Source of the DNA: Cristatella mucedo
Lineage: Eukaryota > Bryozoa > Phylactolaemata > Cristatellidae
Assembly: GCA_009760855.2 (NCBI GenBank)
Contig: WPIO01000086.1
Coordinates: 1,229,001 to 1,289,000, forward strand
Direction of reading: 5' to 3'
DNA: 60,000 nt
Part shown: piece by piece, positions 1 through 11,854 of the stretch
Layout: each line of letters opens with the position of its first letter
How positions within the stretch are numbered: the stretch's first letter is position 1
Made by a program: the position numbers and the translations under genes
The notes under the pieces: generated by a model
What the model was told of the DNA's origin: nothing
What the model saw: only the letters and a program-made list of their open reading frames with translations
Database searches by the model: none

Positions 1-222
1 CTAAGTACTTTGACGGCTATAGCTCACCATGCTACCACAAATCATTTTTACATGTTGACGCTATGAATATTATGTCGAACCATTGCTTATGCTTGTTGAC
101 CTACTGATGTTATTCCTAACATTTTATCGAGCTTTTTTACAGCACATGTTACGCATGTTAAGTGTCTAGAATGAGATTGAGCTCTTTAGGGCGCTAGAAA
201 AATTAAATGTACTATTATTATT
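1..222 (+). mobile_element. LINE-B 3' UTR fragment (degenerate)
   Basis: The units ACATGTTGACGCTATG and similar, then TGTCTAGAATGAGATTGAGC and (TTA)n, match the LINE-B 3' UTR and terminal hairpin with many changes. The 5' side runs off the window. Confidence 0.6.
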
Positions 223-254
223 TCCTATTGTTAGATACAAATTTTAAAATTGCA

Positions 255-325
255 ATGACCATAAATAATTATACACTTGATAAAGAGCCCTCAGAGAACT
301 CGATCTCTTACTATGCACTTAAGCT
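255..325 (-). mobile_element. LINE-B 3' tail, reverse
   Basis: CACTTGATAAAGAGCCCTC followed by AGAGAACTCGATCTCTTACT is the reverse complement of the LINE-B terminal hairpin. Only the tail is left. Confidence 0.6.
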
Positions 326-677
326 TCAAATTGATGAAGCCTTCAAAAAGATCGGGACTCTCTGTACAGCGATTGGTATGCGAGAAGTGCAATTGTAAGT
401 CAAATAGATCTATCCAACTTGAGGTGGCAGTAACTCGTCTGTGAAAACATAGTGAAATCAGCTGTACCCAATGTTTCTCTGCTAGATTGTGTAGAGATTC
501 TGCAATTCTGCATAACTAAATTCCAATATTTCACCAGCTTCAGATATTCTCAATGCAACCTTCAAAGAGACTCTCGTCATGCCGCTCACTAATCAGTTGA
601 CAATTAACAACGAGAACTTCATAAACACATGCCATATTGAAACGGTGTGATATTTCAAAATGCTCAGACGAGTAGTA

Positions 678-874
678 GGCAGGGTTCAGACTCATGACCT
701 CGGTCGTGACCTCGTGGGTTATTATCACAGGCGCTGCACTGCAACGCTTTACGCTTTAGGTTGTTGAGAGCTCTCCGACGATAGTTGATAGATGATAGAT
801 AATAGATAAGCCTCTAAATAGTTGGTTACCATTTAGACTCATGTTTGGTCCACTTTTTTCACAATGAGCACACG
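678..874. repeat. 197-bp direct duplication, copy 1
   Basis: This block is repeated, identical as far as I can read, at 1186-1382 (offset 508). It starts with a tRNA-like segment of SINE-2 (reverse) and continues with non-SINE sequence including GATAGATGATAGATAATAGA. Confidence 0.9.
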
Positions 875-1095
875 TTACGCATCAGCTTGACTTTTTAATA
901 AAAAATCCAAGCTGAGTAACATGTTCAACTTGTCTTCTAGTGATCGTAACTTCACTGGGTGCAAGTGTATCACCACCTAAATAGTATTGCTGACTTATGC
1001 AGCGTTAATTCGTTCGTTCTTCTGAATCGCTCGGCAGTGATGAGAACTAATCGGTATACAGTCCTTTTTGAGCGCCTACCATCCCACCTGGGCAT

Positions 1096-1240
1096 TAGTT
1101 GATTTAACAGCCTCATTTGTATAGCGGGAGAATAGCCCTTACGGCTATGACCATCGCTTGCCGTTGTCAATAAAGGATCGCCCGCGGCAGGGTTCAGACT
1201 CATGACCTCGGTCGTGACCTCGTGGGTTATTATCACAGGC
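1096..1240 (-). mobile_element. SINE-2, reverse
   Basis: Reverse-oriented tRNA-derived SINE. The body reads GCCCTTACGGCTATGACCAT and CATCGCTTGCC, with the tRNA-like head towards 1240. Its head is altered compared with the copies at 5023 and 32817, and the B box is poorly kept. Confidence 0.6.
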
Positions 1241-1382
1241 GCTGCACTGCAACGCTTTACGCTTTAGGTTGTTGAGAGCTCTCCGACGATAGTTGATAGA
1301 TGATAGATAATAGATAAGCCTCTAAATAGTTGGTTACCATTTAGACTCATGTTTGGTCCACTTTTTTCACAATGAGCACACG
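1186..1382. repeat. 197-bp direct duplication, copy 2
   Basis: Second copy of the block at 678-874. Here its left end is continuous with a SINE-2 body (1096-1190), so this is probably the source copy; the first copy lacks that body. Confidence 0.9.
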
Positions 1383-1794
1383 GACGGGACAAACACAATC
1401 GCCAGAGCATGACGCAGCTGAATATCTGATTTTATCCTTTCAAGTCTTTGATGCATATTGACCCATTTTAACTTCCTAGCACTGCAAGTTGCTAAAGCCC
1501 GCACTCCGATGGTTGGCAATATTTTCGCATTGAAGAAAGCCAGAACAAACCTATTGTTAACTTCAAATCTAATGTTTCTCAGAATTTGAAGAGCCCAGCC
1601 TTCAAAGTTGGCTCGGTCTGTCCATTTCCTGTAGTGTCTGCATAAAATATGGAGGCCCTGTTCCTAAGTGACCTTTAGCTAGATGGCCAAATCAGATTCA
1701 CTATCAAATCTTCCTAGCTTCAGTTGAGTGATTCGGAAAGTCGAGCTGCTTATACAGCGATCTAACAATTAGCCTGGTCCGCGAAGTTGCAAAA

Positions 1795-2035
1795 TCCTCA
1801 ATAGACTGGAGATAGGTAGCCCAGAGCCAGAACCTGAAGAAGCCTAAAAGTGAGTGACAGAACTTTGAAGTCGGTGCGCTGCTTGATTGGAAGTCATTGC
1901 AATCGGCGAGAAGTGATGTGATGTGGCATCTGCAGCACTAACAACAGACAAACCTGGCTGCAGAGCTTTGCACCCACTGTAATCTCTTGATTGTAATTGA
2001 TCTGCTGCATGGTGCTACTAGTTTTTGAAAGCATG
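1795..2035 (-). mobile_element. LINE-B ORF fragment, reverse (degenerate)
   Basis: AAAAGTGAGTGACAGAACTT, then the region reading CAATCGGCGAGAAGTG and CTGGCTGCAGAGCTTTGCAC, is the reverse complement of the post-RT region coding for LQLVQNSAARLVC...LHWLPVKQ. It is frameshifted. Confidence 0.75.
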
Positions 2036-2129
2036 TGAATTATAAAGGCATCTATTAAGTTAGGATATTTGGTTGAGCCAAGTAGTGTAAACCGAGCAAA
2101 AAGTGAGAATTGTCATCCTAAAGTGGACT

Positions 2130-2132
<3 letters not shown>

Positions 2133-2177
<45 letters not shown>
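2133..2177. repeat. (TA)n microsatellite
   Basis: Uninterrupted TA dinucleotides for about 45 bases. Confidence 0.97.
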
Positions 2178-2180
<3 letters not shown>

Positions 2181-3537
2181 TTCTCCATGCATTTTGCGTG
2201 CTGTCTTCCAGGTTCAGTTTTCATACATTTATCTAGTTTGAGGAGCTTGAAGCTGGAAAGATTAGGAGGCAGATAGTGCTTGAAGAGCTTCGGGATAGTT
2301 CAGCCTCTTTTGTCCAGACCTTTGCTTGCATAGAAAAATAAATTTCAAGTCAACTTTAGAGAAGCATAAATCCGGCACCGCAACGAAAATTGATTTTAGT
2401 TCGACCTCTACACTGCGAGCTGGGCTGCAGACAGTACCCGAGAATGAATCTACTAACACCTCCGGCAATAAGAAGCGAGCAGCACTACTAGAGGACGTGA
2501 AACATTGTTTAGACAGAAGGGCAGCAATAACGAAATCCCGACATGGTCACTAGATAATTTGGGAGTCCTCTCACTATCTATCTAGATAGCATGGACGGAG
2601 TTTAAAAGCACGGAGTCATCCTGGCCGGCCTTCTTGCTTTGGGATACATGTGTTAGGCTGCCAAGACCATTTAATTTAATCAGGTGGCCAATATTCAAGG
2701 ATAAAAGGTGAGTGTGTGGGTGTACGTGTGTGCTTGCATGCATTCAAATTGTTGGCGCCCATTAGTAGGCTATGAGAATTTGTCAGGCATGAACACGAAG
2801 AGACACGAGTAACTTTTGGCCGTCCACTACAAACTAGCCGCGGAAGCATTGAAATAGGCCCCGAGGAGAGCATGATATTGCGAAGTTTTAAAAGGGAGAC
2901 CTGATGGTAGACGATATCCTCGCAAAAAAAAGTCTCGTTCGGGACACAAATGTCGAATTAGCCGAATGTGGTCTGCTGAAGCCGCAGATTGATTTCACGA
3001 GAAAGCGGTAGCTGCGGGAATTCCCTGGTTGGTAGTTTCACATTAGTTACTCCTCATGATTCTCATCGGGGATGGTCGTGTGGTGACCCAAAAAAGGATC
3101 CTAGTTGAGCTGACTCTTCCTTGGAAGGCCGACTACCTCTTGCTTGCAAACGCTGCAGCGTGTCATCAAAGACGTCGCTAGTGCAGGGCAAGCTCACTTG
3201 GATTGTAGTAACAGTACTCAAGGCAATCGCGTGGACAAGTTTTTGAGCTCACTCTATACAAATCCTTTGTCCTTTTTATTAATATTATGATTATCATTGG
3301 GGGTCTGATTAATATACTATATACTTAATATTTTTAACTTATTAATTGCGAAATAAGAAGACTACTCTATATCTGGAGGAGGCTTTATTGAGTGTGCGCA
3401 CAAATTGCCTAGACAGAAATTTAGCTCACTGTGAAAGTTATAAAAATATCGCTTTATCGTTATTGTTGGCTTAATCAGGTTACGCTCGAGTAAAATCAGT
3501 GGATATCTTGTTATGTAGGTCGGATGATGATGATGAC
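2178..3537. other. No gene recognised
   Basis: Mixed-composition sequence with only short ORFs on both strands. I see no transposon or exon signature I can support. Confidence 0.5.
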
Positions 3538-3543
3538 ATATAC

Positions 3544-3626
<83 letters not shown>

Positions 3627-3627
3627 A
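3538..3627. repeat. (TA)n microsatellite, imperfect
   Basis: About 90 bases of TA/ATATAC repeats, preceded by (GAT)n at 3524-3535. Confidence 0.95.
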
Positions 3628-3687
3628 GTCGGCCGTTCAGATAAATCACTATTTAAAGACAATGACCTGGAATAGTGAGTGAGATTT

Positions 3688-3782
3688 AAGAGAGGGAGAG
3701 AGAGAATATTGAGAGAGAGAGAGAGAGGGAGAGAGAGTGAGAGAGATTGAGTGAGAGTTGGAGAGAGAGAGAGGGAGGAGAG
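3688..3782. repeat. (GA)n-rich low-complexity tract
   Basis: GAGA repeats broken by GGGA and GTGA on the plus strand. Confidence 0.9.
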
Positions 3783-5022
3783 TTCCACGTGTTCACTGGA
3801 CAGTTAATGCCTGAGGCAGGGCTGAGACTGCATCTGTTAAAGTCAGGCAGATGGGCAAAGGGAGAGGGTACTTGCGTCTCCTCAGCCTAGTTGAATTACG
3901 GTCTGCATGTGCGTACTGTTGCAGGCTGAGAGAGCTGGAATGCCAGCGGCAGCTGTACATGAGCGTACGGCTAGGCTGAGCGGCCGAAGGCTGAGGGTGC
4001 TCTGCTTGCGTCTAGACGAAAGCTGGTCAATGGCTGGCGTTTAGCAACGTAATACCGCTTCCCACAAAAAATAGCCTACCGTCAGCATCTGTTCGTTCAC
4101 CTTTAATGATGAGTAAGCCGAGTTTTCTCTTAGCGACCAAGCTAATACAGCCCCATACGTGCACCTATGACCTTTATGAAACCTGCTCGTTTTTCGCTCT
4201 GCTCCCGCGAAGTTTTCGCATGCCTCAAATAAGCAGCAGTTGTCCAGGGCAGCCGATTCGATCAGGCTGCTGACGAACAGCAAGGGCGATTTGGAGCGAA
4301 TTTTAAAGCATCTAGATATAAATTAGGTTATGTTTGGGCTCAATAAAACCACGAATTATCATCGCTATTATTTTTCTTATTACTACCGTTTAAGTAATCG
4401 GGCTACAACTCAACTTGGAGCCTCGGTCTTTACATGACGACTGCAAGACCAGCGATAGCATCTGGCGTTCAAGGCCGAAGTTTCACTGTTCGCTTCTCTT
4501 CTTTCTTCGCTGCCGACTCGACAGCTGGATTATTAGCGTTAAATTTATTGAGGTCTCATGGGAAAACCAAGTATCTTTCGTTTCGTTGACTAGATGCTCT
4601 TTGACGACAAAGGTCTTCGCTCAGCGAGCCTCGGCATAGCGTAGCCCATCTGTGCCAGATCACGAGACTGCGTCAGAGACTTACGTCAGAGGCTAGTGAG
4701 TACATTGGCACTCGTAACCAGCAGCTGTGGTTAGGCCACTGAGCTACTGAAGCCATCACCGACCCAGCGACTGCTCTAAGCGCGTCTCTTTGCCAAAGGT
4801 AAGATCGGCCGAGCGCAGATGTCAAGGGCAGAGCATGACTCTCGAGCAGCGTGGAGTCACTGCTGTCACTCTTTCATCTTCCGAACCCAGCGTCTTCACG
4901 GTGCGTAGCGAAATGCCTACTCCGAGGGCGTGCAATGACAAAGGCAATTACTGCGAGGCAATAAATGCACATATACTGAACACTGATGCAGACGCTGCTC
5001 TGGATGTTTGTAACTTAAAAAA
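3783..5022. other. No gene recognised
   Basis: ORFs of 74-80 codons occur on both strands but have no family motif, no consistent splice context and no transposon match. Nothing supportable is seen. Confidence 0.5.
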
Positions 5023-5165
5023 AACTAGCTGATTGAACAGCCTCTTTTTGTATAGCGACAGAAGAGCCTTTACGGCTATCACCACCGCTTGCAGTGGCGA
5101 TAAAGAATCGCCCACCGCAGGAATCGAACCCACGACCTCGGGACCGAGGTCGTGAAAGCAAACCA
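5023..5165 (-). mobile_element. SINE-2, reverse, well preserved
   Basis: Read on the minus strand it has a tRNA-like head with B box GGTTCGATTCC, then the body CTTTATCGCCACTGCAAGCG, GGTGATAGCCGTAAAGGC and the end GAGGCTGTTCAATCAGCTAG. It contains a perfect 11-bp dyad CACGACCTCGG-GA-CCGAGGTCGTG (5131-5154). It appears over 90% identical by eye to the copy at 32817. Not a functional tRNA gene. Confidence 0.85.
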
Positions 5166-5214
5166 CCCGTATTGTGCAAGCGAGAACTTATTTTGATATA
5201 AGCCACCTTCAAAA

Positions 5215-5310
5215 TGTCCTTTGCGGTCGTCCTGAATTGCTATTTCCACGCCATTTCAAGCTACTCACTTACTCGACTGCCGTCCTGACTCACTGTATTT
5301 TTCATGTCCG
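5215..5310 (+). mobile_element. LINE-A 3' ORF remnant
   Basis: GCGGTCGTCCTGAATTGCTA followed by TTTCCACGCCATTTC matches the LINE-A segment coding for SAVLNCYFYATHYLNCSPDS. The frame is broken. Confidence 0.55.
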
Positions 5311-5385
5311 TCTGAACTCTCGTTCCCTTTGTCGACTGATTGATTATAGAGCGCATAGGAATATCATCAAAAATATAATATTTAA

Positions 5386-5523
5386 TTCATTTGTATAGTG
5401 CCTCCAGAGAGAACTTAATCTCTATTCAGGCTCTCTAAATATGCCTCGGGGCTCGATCCCACGATTTCAGTGAGCCAGACCACGGCCAGGGCCAGCACCT
5501 CAACAGCTGGACCAAACCAGCTC
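5386..5523 (-). mobile_element. SINE-1, reverse
   Basis: The tail (GAGAACTTAATCTCTATTCA) comes first, then the inverted B box and inverted A box (AACAGCTGGACCAAACCAGC). Diverged from the consensus. Confidence 0.75.
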
Positions 5524-5570
5524 CTAAAATTATTCGGCTTTCACGTTCTTAGCATATTCTCCCCTTCTTT

Positions 5571-6690
<1,120 letters not shown>

Positions 6691-6842
6691 TGTATGTATC
6701 TCCTTCTGTAACTCCACGAAGTCATAAAGACCATGTGGGTGTTACGCAGGAGAGTTTTGTATAGCCCACTCACAGCCTAAGCGGCTTTCGGTACGCATTC
6801 GGTAGCCAACAGACTTCGTCTCACATAACAAAGAGAAAGTGC
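6691..6842 (-). mobile_element. LINE-A 3' end, 5'-truncated, reverse
   Basis: TGTATCTCCTTCTGTAACTC through GGCTTTCGGTACGCATTCGG is the reverse complement of the LINE-A C-terminal codons (MRTESRLGCE) and 3' UTR. About 150 bases are kept and are well preserved. Confidence 0.85.
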
Positions 6843-7574
6843 CAATTAAGAGTGGTTTGTATCCAAGAGAAGAATTTAAAACAGCTTGGCGAAATCGGCC
6901 AGCGATAGCCGGCTGTTGGACATGAGACCTGGATTTTTTAGACGGTACAGAGCAGTGCTGTGGCAGAATACACCAGTGCCCTCACAGCATCCGATATGTC
7001 CGATATGTCACCGATATGTATCCTGTGCCCTCGCAGCATCCGATATGTTCAGTGAATTTCCCCATGAGTGCCTGCCCATGCGTCTGGACAATGTGCATGT
7101 TATTACAAGTAATTGACATGCTTACTTTGCAGCTAATATAAAACGTCTCTAAAGATGTTTACTTCTCTTACCGTACGATGTAAATTCCCAATAATTATTA
7201 TTAGTACCAATGCACCTGTGCAAATGCAGACTGCTTTTTCTAGGGTGCTATTTATTGCTGGCACTGCATGCTGTCAGCCAATTTAAAGTCCCATTTTTAT
7301 CATACGTACTTGACGTTTATTTTTCCTTCATTCCACCTTACGCTCTTTTTTAAATTTGAAGAAAAAATTCCTTGTTCTAATAGAATATATGAACCACGGT
7401 AGCTGCTGTAATGCTGCGCTATAATCAACAAACTTGCTGGCATCGAGATGGCTACTACGACTAGCATGGCGTGATACAACGGGTTCATTTAACAAGTATT
7501 TGGTCACGTCGTCCTGCGGCCTGGCGCCGAATTTATGCAAAGGACTTAAAGAAGGGAACAGTTACACTCGATAC
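6843..7574. other. No gene recognised
   Basis: Contains a short direct repeat of the CCGATATGT motif at 6991-7020 and 7040-7048. Nothing else can be supported. Confidence 0.45.
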
Positions 7575-8070
7575 TTTTAGGTTCCTTTGTTCTTTTTCTC
7601 CAGCCTACCTATTGGATTTACTGCCCCACCAGGCCAAGCATCGTAACACTCTCTTATCGGAATCTAACCATTCACCAATACCTCACACAAATCTCAAATC
7701 CTTTGGAGACCGTACATTTAGTTCGTTTGCTCCCAAAGCCTGGAACTCACTCCCAACTAACGTCACGACATCCCCTGACTTAAACATATTAAAAAATAAT
7801 TAAAATGCACCTATTTATGAGAGCATTTTTTGGGTCCCCTGTGATTAGTCCTGTATGTGCGTATGCGTCCTGACACTGTGCATGCTGCCACTACCCACAC
7901 TTACATGCTGACCCGGTGCTTTTTACCCTAACCATGTTCTTGCTGTTTATCAAGCATGCTGTTACTAACCATTCGCTAGTGTTTCCTTTGGATCAAACGT
8001 AAAGCGCCTCAAAAGATATTGAGTTCCATGAGGGCGCTTTATCAAGTGCATTATTATCCTTATTATTAAA
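7575..8070 (+). mobile_element. LINE-B, 5'-truncated
   Basis: The 3' end of the ORF (LPHQAKHRNTLLSESNHS, then KSFGDRTFSSFAPKAWNSLP), the repeated 3' UTR, the terminal hairpin and (TTA)n. The frame is open over about 75 codons. Confidence 0.9.
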
Positions 8071-8400
8071 GTAAAAATGCACGTGGCTAGCTATGTTCTA
8101 AAATTGTGCTGTTACTAATTCAAGCATGGGCTTTTACGTGTTTGTTGGTCTTGCTCGTCAAAACAATTCCAGTTATCTAGTCGTAGGGACATTGTGAATT
8201 TGACTAGCGAGCTGCATTTTTCAGACAGGATCTAATAAGTAAAATATATTCAGCGCCGCTTTCAAAGATGGTATCATAACTTCACATCGTGCGGAGAGCA
8301 TCGAAGTTTGCTTAATTCAATTCTTGGTTATCCGGATTACGGTAAACATGCTTTTGTTGGAGTCTGCCCATACTATTGTGGCTAAGATTGTTCTATATCA

Positions 8401-9130
8401 AAGATTCACTTGGGACTATTCCCGGAACTGGTTCGGGGCCAGGCCCGGCTGGGCAATCGGGAGGGGGAAGGAAATGCTTGACTGACCGGGACACGGTGTC
8501 TGAGCTCGCGGCGCCCGAGCGATGCACGGCATCGTCCCGACTGTCCGGTGGTATCGCCACGGCCCCGAGACCGTACTGCCAGCCCAGTGAGAGCGTTACC
8601 TGGCGTCCGGCGCGTAGTCAGCTTCGGTTCGAGAGCGAATTTGAATCCAGAATCGAAACATCGAGCAAAACCGACGGCGGCGAGTTCCGCGAAGCCTCGT
8701 ATTCGCAAGCGAAACGTTATGGCAGCAGCGTTCGGCCATTCGCCCGAGCTGCAAAACCGCGATTCGCGCCAACAGCTAGCTACCGGCGTCTGGCGAGGCT
8801 CCCGCGTAAGCGAGCAGTGACGAGTTAGAAATAACTCTGCCCGTCGCACACGCCTGAGCCGAGGCTCGCCAAGTCGTCTTTTCAGGACTCATCACTGTAA
8901 GTCCTTCACTCGCTTCCCAGCGGTCATGGTTTCCTCAATTTCTTGAGTTCACGAACAACCTTCACCTCGTACTTTTTCGCTCGATTTTAAATGCACGAGC
9001 GGCGACGCTTGTTTGAATGAGCCCGCGTTTTGCCGTAAACCGGTTCGCGTCGATTCGAGGCCAAATCGGGCCTGCGCTAGTCGCTTTGGAGGCGCCGGCG
9101 GCTGCCGTGGGAAGGGGGAGATCACTCGCT
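8401..9130. other. GC-rich/CpG island
   Basis: Strongly GC- and CpG-rich, with overlapping ORFs of about 150 codons on both strands (8376-8828 plus, 8406-8849 minus). Both look like results of GC-rich sequence having few stops. A donor-like ACT/GTAAGT occurs at 8895-8900. It lies 3.8 kb upstream of the first exon found for BRI3-like copy 1, so it could hold that gene's promoter and a non-coding exon; this is inference only. Confidence 0.4.
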
Positions 9131-9307
9131 TCTTCTAAGTAGAGGATGAGGCGTTGTGGAGGCAAGGATTATCAAAGCTCTTACAGCGAGCTGTTGCTAG
9201 CTTTTCTTGATAGCTGAAACCAAAAGTAAATAAATTACCGAAGGACGTAGGCTCATGTTGATATAAAGCCACCACAACCCCCACAGTCAATAAGTGATTT
9301 CCTTGCA

Positions 9308-9370
9308 CAGAAAGAGATTCAGTTCTCTGAGGGCGCTGTACAAGTTTCTTATTATTATTACTATTATTTT
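9308..9370 (+). mobile_element. LINE-B 3' tail only
   Basis: AGAAAGAGATTCAGTTCTCT, then GAGGGCGCTGTACAAG and (TTA)n. About 60 bases, a very short truncated insertion or a remnant. Confidence 0.75.
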
Positions 9371-9834
9371 CTCCATGAGAAGTTCTCGAAATTTCGCGTC
9401 GCCTTCTCAAGTCTGTCGCTGCCGGCCGACATTAAGGCGTAGCGAGGATGACTGTCTCGCTTCAAGGTGTCTGCAGGAACGCCCCAGAGCTACTCACTCC
9501 CCAATGTATCACTAATTATTAGCATTTATTTGCTTGTACATTTAACGGCACTTCAGATCCGTCAGCGATGACGAGTGCGAGCGTCCTAGAAGAGCGTGTT
9601 CCCATTCAGGCCTCGGCCCCTCCTCCTCGCAGTAGAATGAGCACCGACTACTCCACCCCTGGGCCCGCAAGCATCTCATCCGAGCAGCCAGACGCCGGCT
9701 AGAATGAGTGATTCCGTGACCCTGAGATCTACGCATTTAGAAGGCGCTCGCAAGCGCAACTCCACTTGTAAGTTACAGCATAGAATACGTAAGCCGATAG
9801 CTACATTGGAGCTCCTCTTTGCCGATAAAAGATA
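9371..9834. other. No gene recognised
   Basis: CpG-moderate sequence with short ORFs only. Confidence 0.45.
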
Positions 9835-9956
9835 GCAATACTAATAACACTTTTTCTTTAGCGCCCTTGGAGAACTGAATCTCTTTCTAGACATTTTACA
9901 TTTGCTGCAAAGGAAGCACGATCGAACGGTTAGCAGCAGCATGCCCAAAATTGGCG

Positions 9957-10145
9957 AGCCATGATGGCTCACTTGGTAAGGTGCCTGCTTTTCATGACCT
10001 CGGCCCCGAGGTCGCTCGGGCCGAGGTCGCGGGTTCGAATCCTATGTTAGATGATCTTTTATCGCCGCTGCAAGCGGTGGTGATAGCCGTACAGGCTCTT
10101 TTGTCGCTATATAAAAGAGGCTTTTAAATCAGCTAATATTGTTTT
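9957..10145 (+). mobile_element. SINE-2, nested in LINE-B
   Basis: The A-box region is GATGGCTCACTTGGTAAGG and the B box GGTTCGAATCC. The GACCTCGG/CCGAGGTC dyad region is partly duplicated (CCGAGGTCGCTCGGGCCGAG). The body ends in AAATCAGCTAATATT. Confidence 0.85.
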
Positions 10146-10314
10146 TAGTATTTGTAAGCGTAACACGGTCTGAGGTGACATATACAGAGTCTGCATGCAA
10201 ATATGGTTAGTGGCAGCATGCACAGTTTTATCAGGCATAGGCACTCAAAAGATGAATCACATGGACCCTCTAAATGCTGTGATAAATACATACTACTTAG
10301 TTTCTTTTAAAATG

Positions 10315-11234
10315 TAATGTAATGTATCTCCGTCAGTAACTCCACAAAGTCATAAAGACCATGTGAGCGTTACGCAGGAGAGTTTTGTATAGCCCACTCA
10401 CAGCCTAAGCGGCTTTCGGTACGCATTCGGTAGCCAACAGACTTCGTCTCACGCAACAAAGAGAAAGTGGGAAGCATAGCAGAGTTAGGAGAGCAGTTGA
10501 GGTAGTGAGTAGCATAGAAGTAGCAGTTCAGGACCGCTGAAAAAGATGTGCCACAGTCGGCAGTTGGAGAGTAGATGTCGTTGCGTAAGAATTGTGGAAG
10601 CGAGTTCCAGAGTCTACGACCTGCAGAGCTAAAGCTTCTGTCGCCAACTGTCTTTAAGCGGAGGAATGGGACAGCTAATTTATTGTCCACACAGGACCTC
10701 AGGGCGCGAACAGGCTGAAACTGATGCAGCAGTTCAGCTAGGTATGAAGGAGCCAAGCCGTGGCGGGCCTTGTGGGTCAGCTCAAGAACTTTGCTCCGTA
10801 TCCTTTGCTCAACCGGCAACCATCCTAGCTCTTCCAGCAAAGGTGACACGTGCTCAAACCGCTGGGACTTGAAGACCAGCCTTGCAGCCATATTCATAGT
10901 CCGCTGTAGTGGCATAATAGCTTTCTTTGGTAGCCCAGCCAAAAGGGAATTACAATAATCAAGCCGAGACAGAACTAAAGAGCTGGTTAAATTTTTTACA
11001 AGCCACTGTGGGAGACAGCTTCTAATCTTGGATAGGGATCGGATGTGATGGCTAGCTGTAGAGGCAGTCTTCTGACTGAAGCTTTTGAAATTGAGGCAGC
11101 TGTCGAACACGACACCTAGATTACGAGCACGTGGTGAAGGTCGCACAATAGCATCGCCTATTAGAACAGCAAAGCCTTTTAATCCAGCCACACGCTTAGG
11201 GTGTCCTATGAGAAGCAGTTCGGTTTTATTGTCA
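10315..11234 (-). mobile_element. LINE-A, 5'-truncated, open frame, nested in LINE-B
   Basis: Starts with the reversed tail (TAATGTAATGTATCTCC) and carries a 273-codon ORF (11191 to 10370) with no stop, covering the post-RT region (LDYCNSLLAGLPKKA, then GWLPVEQRIRSKV, then SSAGRRLWNSLPQFLRND). It is flanked by a 9-bp target-site duplication TTTAAAATG (10306-10314 and 11235-11243). The open frame and intact TSD mark it as recent. The RT catalytic region is missing, so it cannot move by itself. Confidence 0.93.
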
Positions 11235-11635
11235 TTTAAAATGTGGTTAAGTCAGGGAATGTCGTGACGCAAGTCGGAAGTGAGTGTCAAGCTTTGGGAG
11301 CATATGATCTAAAGGCATGGTCTCCAAAGGATCTGAGGTTCGTACGAGGTAAAGGCAAGCGATTAGATTTTGAAAAGGCGAAAAGTACGATGCTTAGCTC
11401 GGTGTGGGGTAGATATCCGATGATGATCCACGAGCTGACGATCTATAAAATGTTTTATGAGGGCTGATTGGTCGCGGCACATTTCAACAGTGCTTACCTT
11501 ATAAAAAATACTGAACATTAGTTGAAATTTTTATTTGTTCGTGCGCCAATGTATTAGAGGTCATGCGATGAAATATATTGGCTAATAAATGCATACATGA
11601 TAGCTTATTTCGAAAACAAAAGCTAAAACTTAAAG

Positions 11636-11835
11636 GTGAGCTGATTGAGCAGCCTAATTTATGTGAAGTACCTAGAAAGAGATGTTATTCTCTGAGGGCG
11701 ATCTATCAATGTATTATTATTATTATCATTATTTATGCAGCGGCAGAAAAGCCTTAACGGCTATCACCACCGCTTGCATTGGACGCTAAAGGATCTCCCA
11801 CTACAGAACATAAGCCTACGGCCTGGCTTGTGAAA
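11636..11835 (-). mobile_element. SINE-2, reverse, split by a LINE-B tail
   Basis: The SINE-2 end (GCTGATTGAGCAGCCTAATT) and body (AAAGCCTTAACGGCTATCAC) are separated by the 67-bp insertion at 11664-11730. The tRNA-like head is degenerate. Confidence 0.8.
11664..11730 (+). mobile_element. 67-bp LINE-B insertion, hairpin tail only
   Basis: Consists of little more than the LINE-B terminal hairpin (ACCTAGAAAGAGATG, then TCTCTGAGGGCGA) and (TTA)n. It is flanked by a perfect 7-bp TSD ATTTATG at 11657-11663 and 11731-11737 inside a SINE-2. Confidence 0.88.
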
Positions 11836-11854
11836 AGTGAGCACTGTACCCCAG

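Larger units (their letters stand above)
9835..11415 (-). mobile_element. LINE-B, reverse, split by a SINE-2 and a LINE-A
   Basis: Three LINE-B blocks read continuously once the insertions are removed: the tail (9835-9955), the 3' UTR (10150-10314) and the ORF 3' end (11244-11415). LINE-B is therefore the oldest layer here. Its tail is slightly diverged (AGCGCCCTTGGAGAACTGAA). Confidence 0.85.

Noticed and set aside
5023-5165. Functional tRNA gene
   Set aside because: It has a B box but no proper acceptor stem or cloverleaf, and is followed by the SINE-2 body; copies are dispersed.
8376-8849. 150- and 147-codon ORFs on opposite strands
   Set aside because: Both strands are open together because the region is GC-rich. 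Neither translation has a motif.
10370-11191. 273-codon ORF as a host gene
   Set aside because: Its product is repeated at 24573, 45172 and elsewhere and matches the post-RT part of CR1/L2 elements; it is LINE-A.
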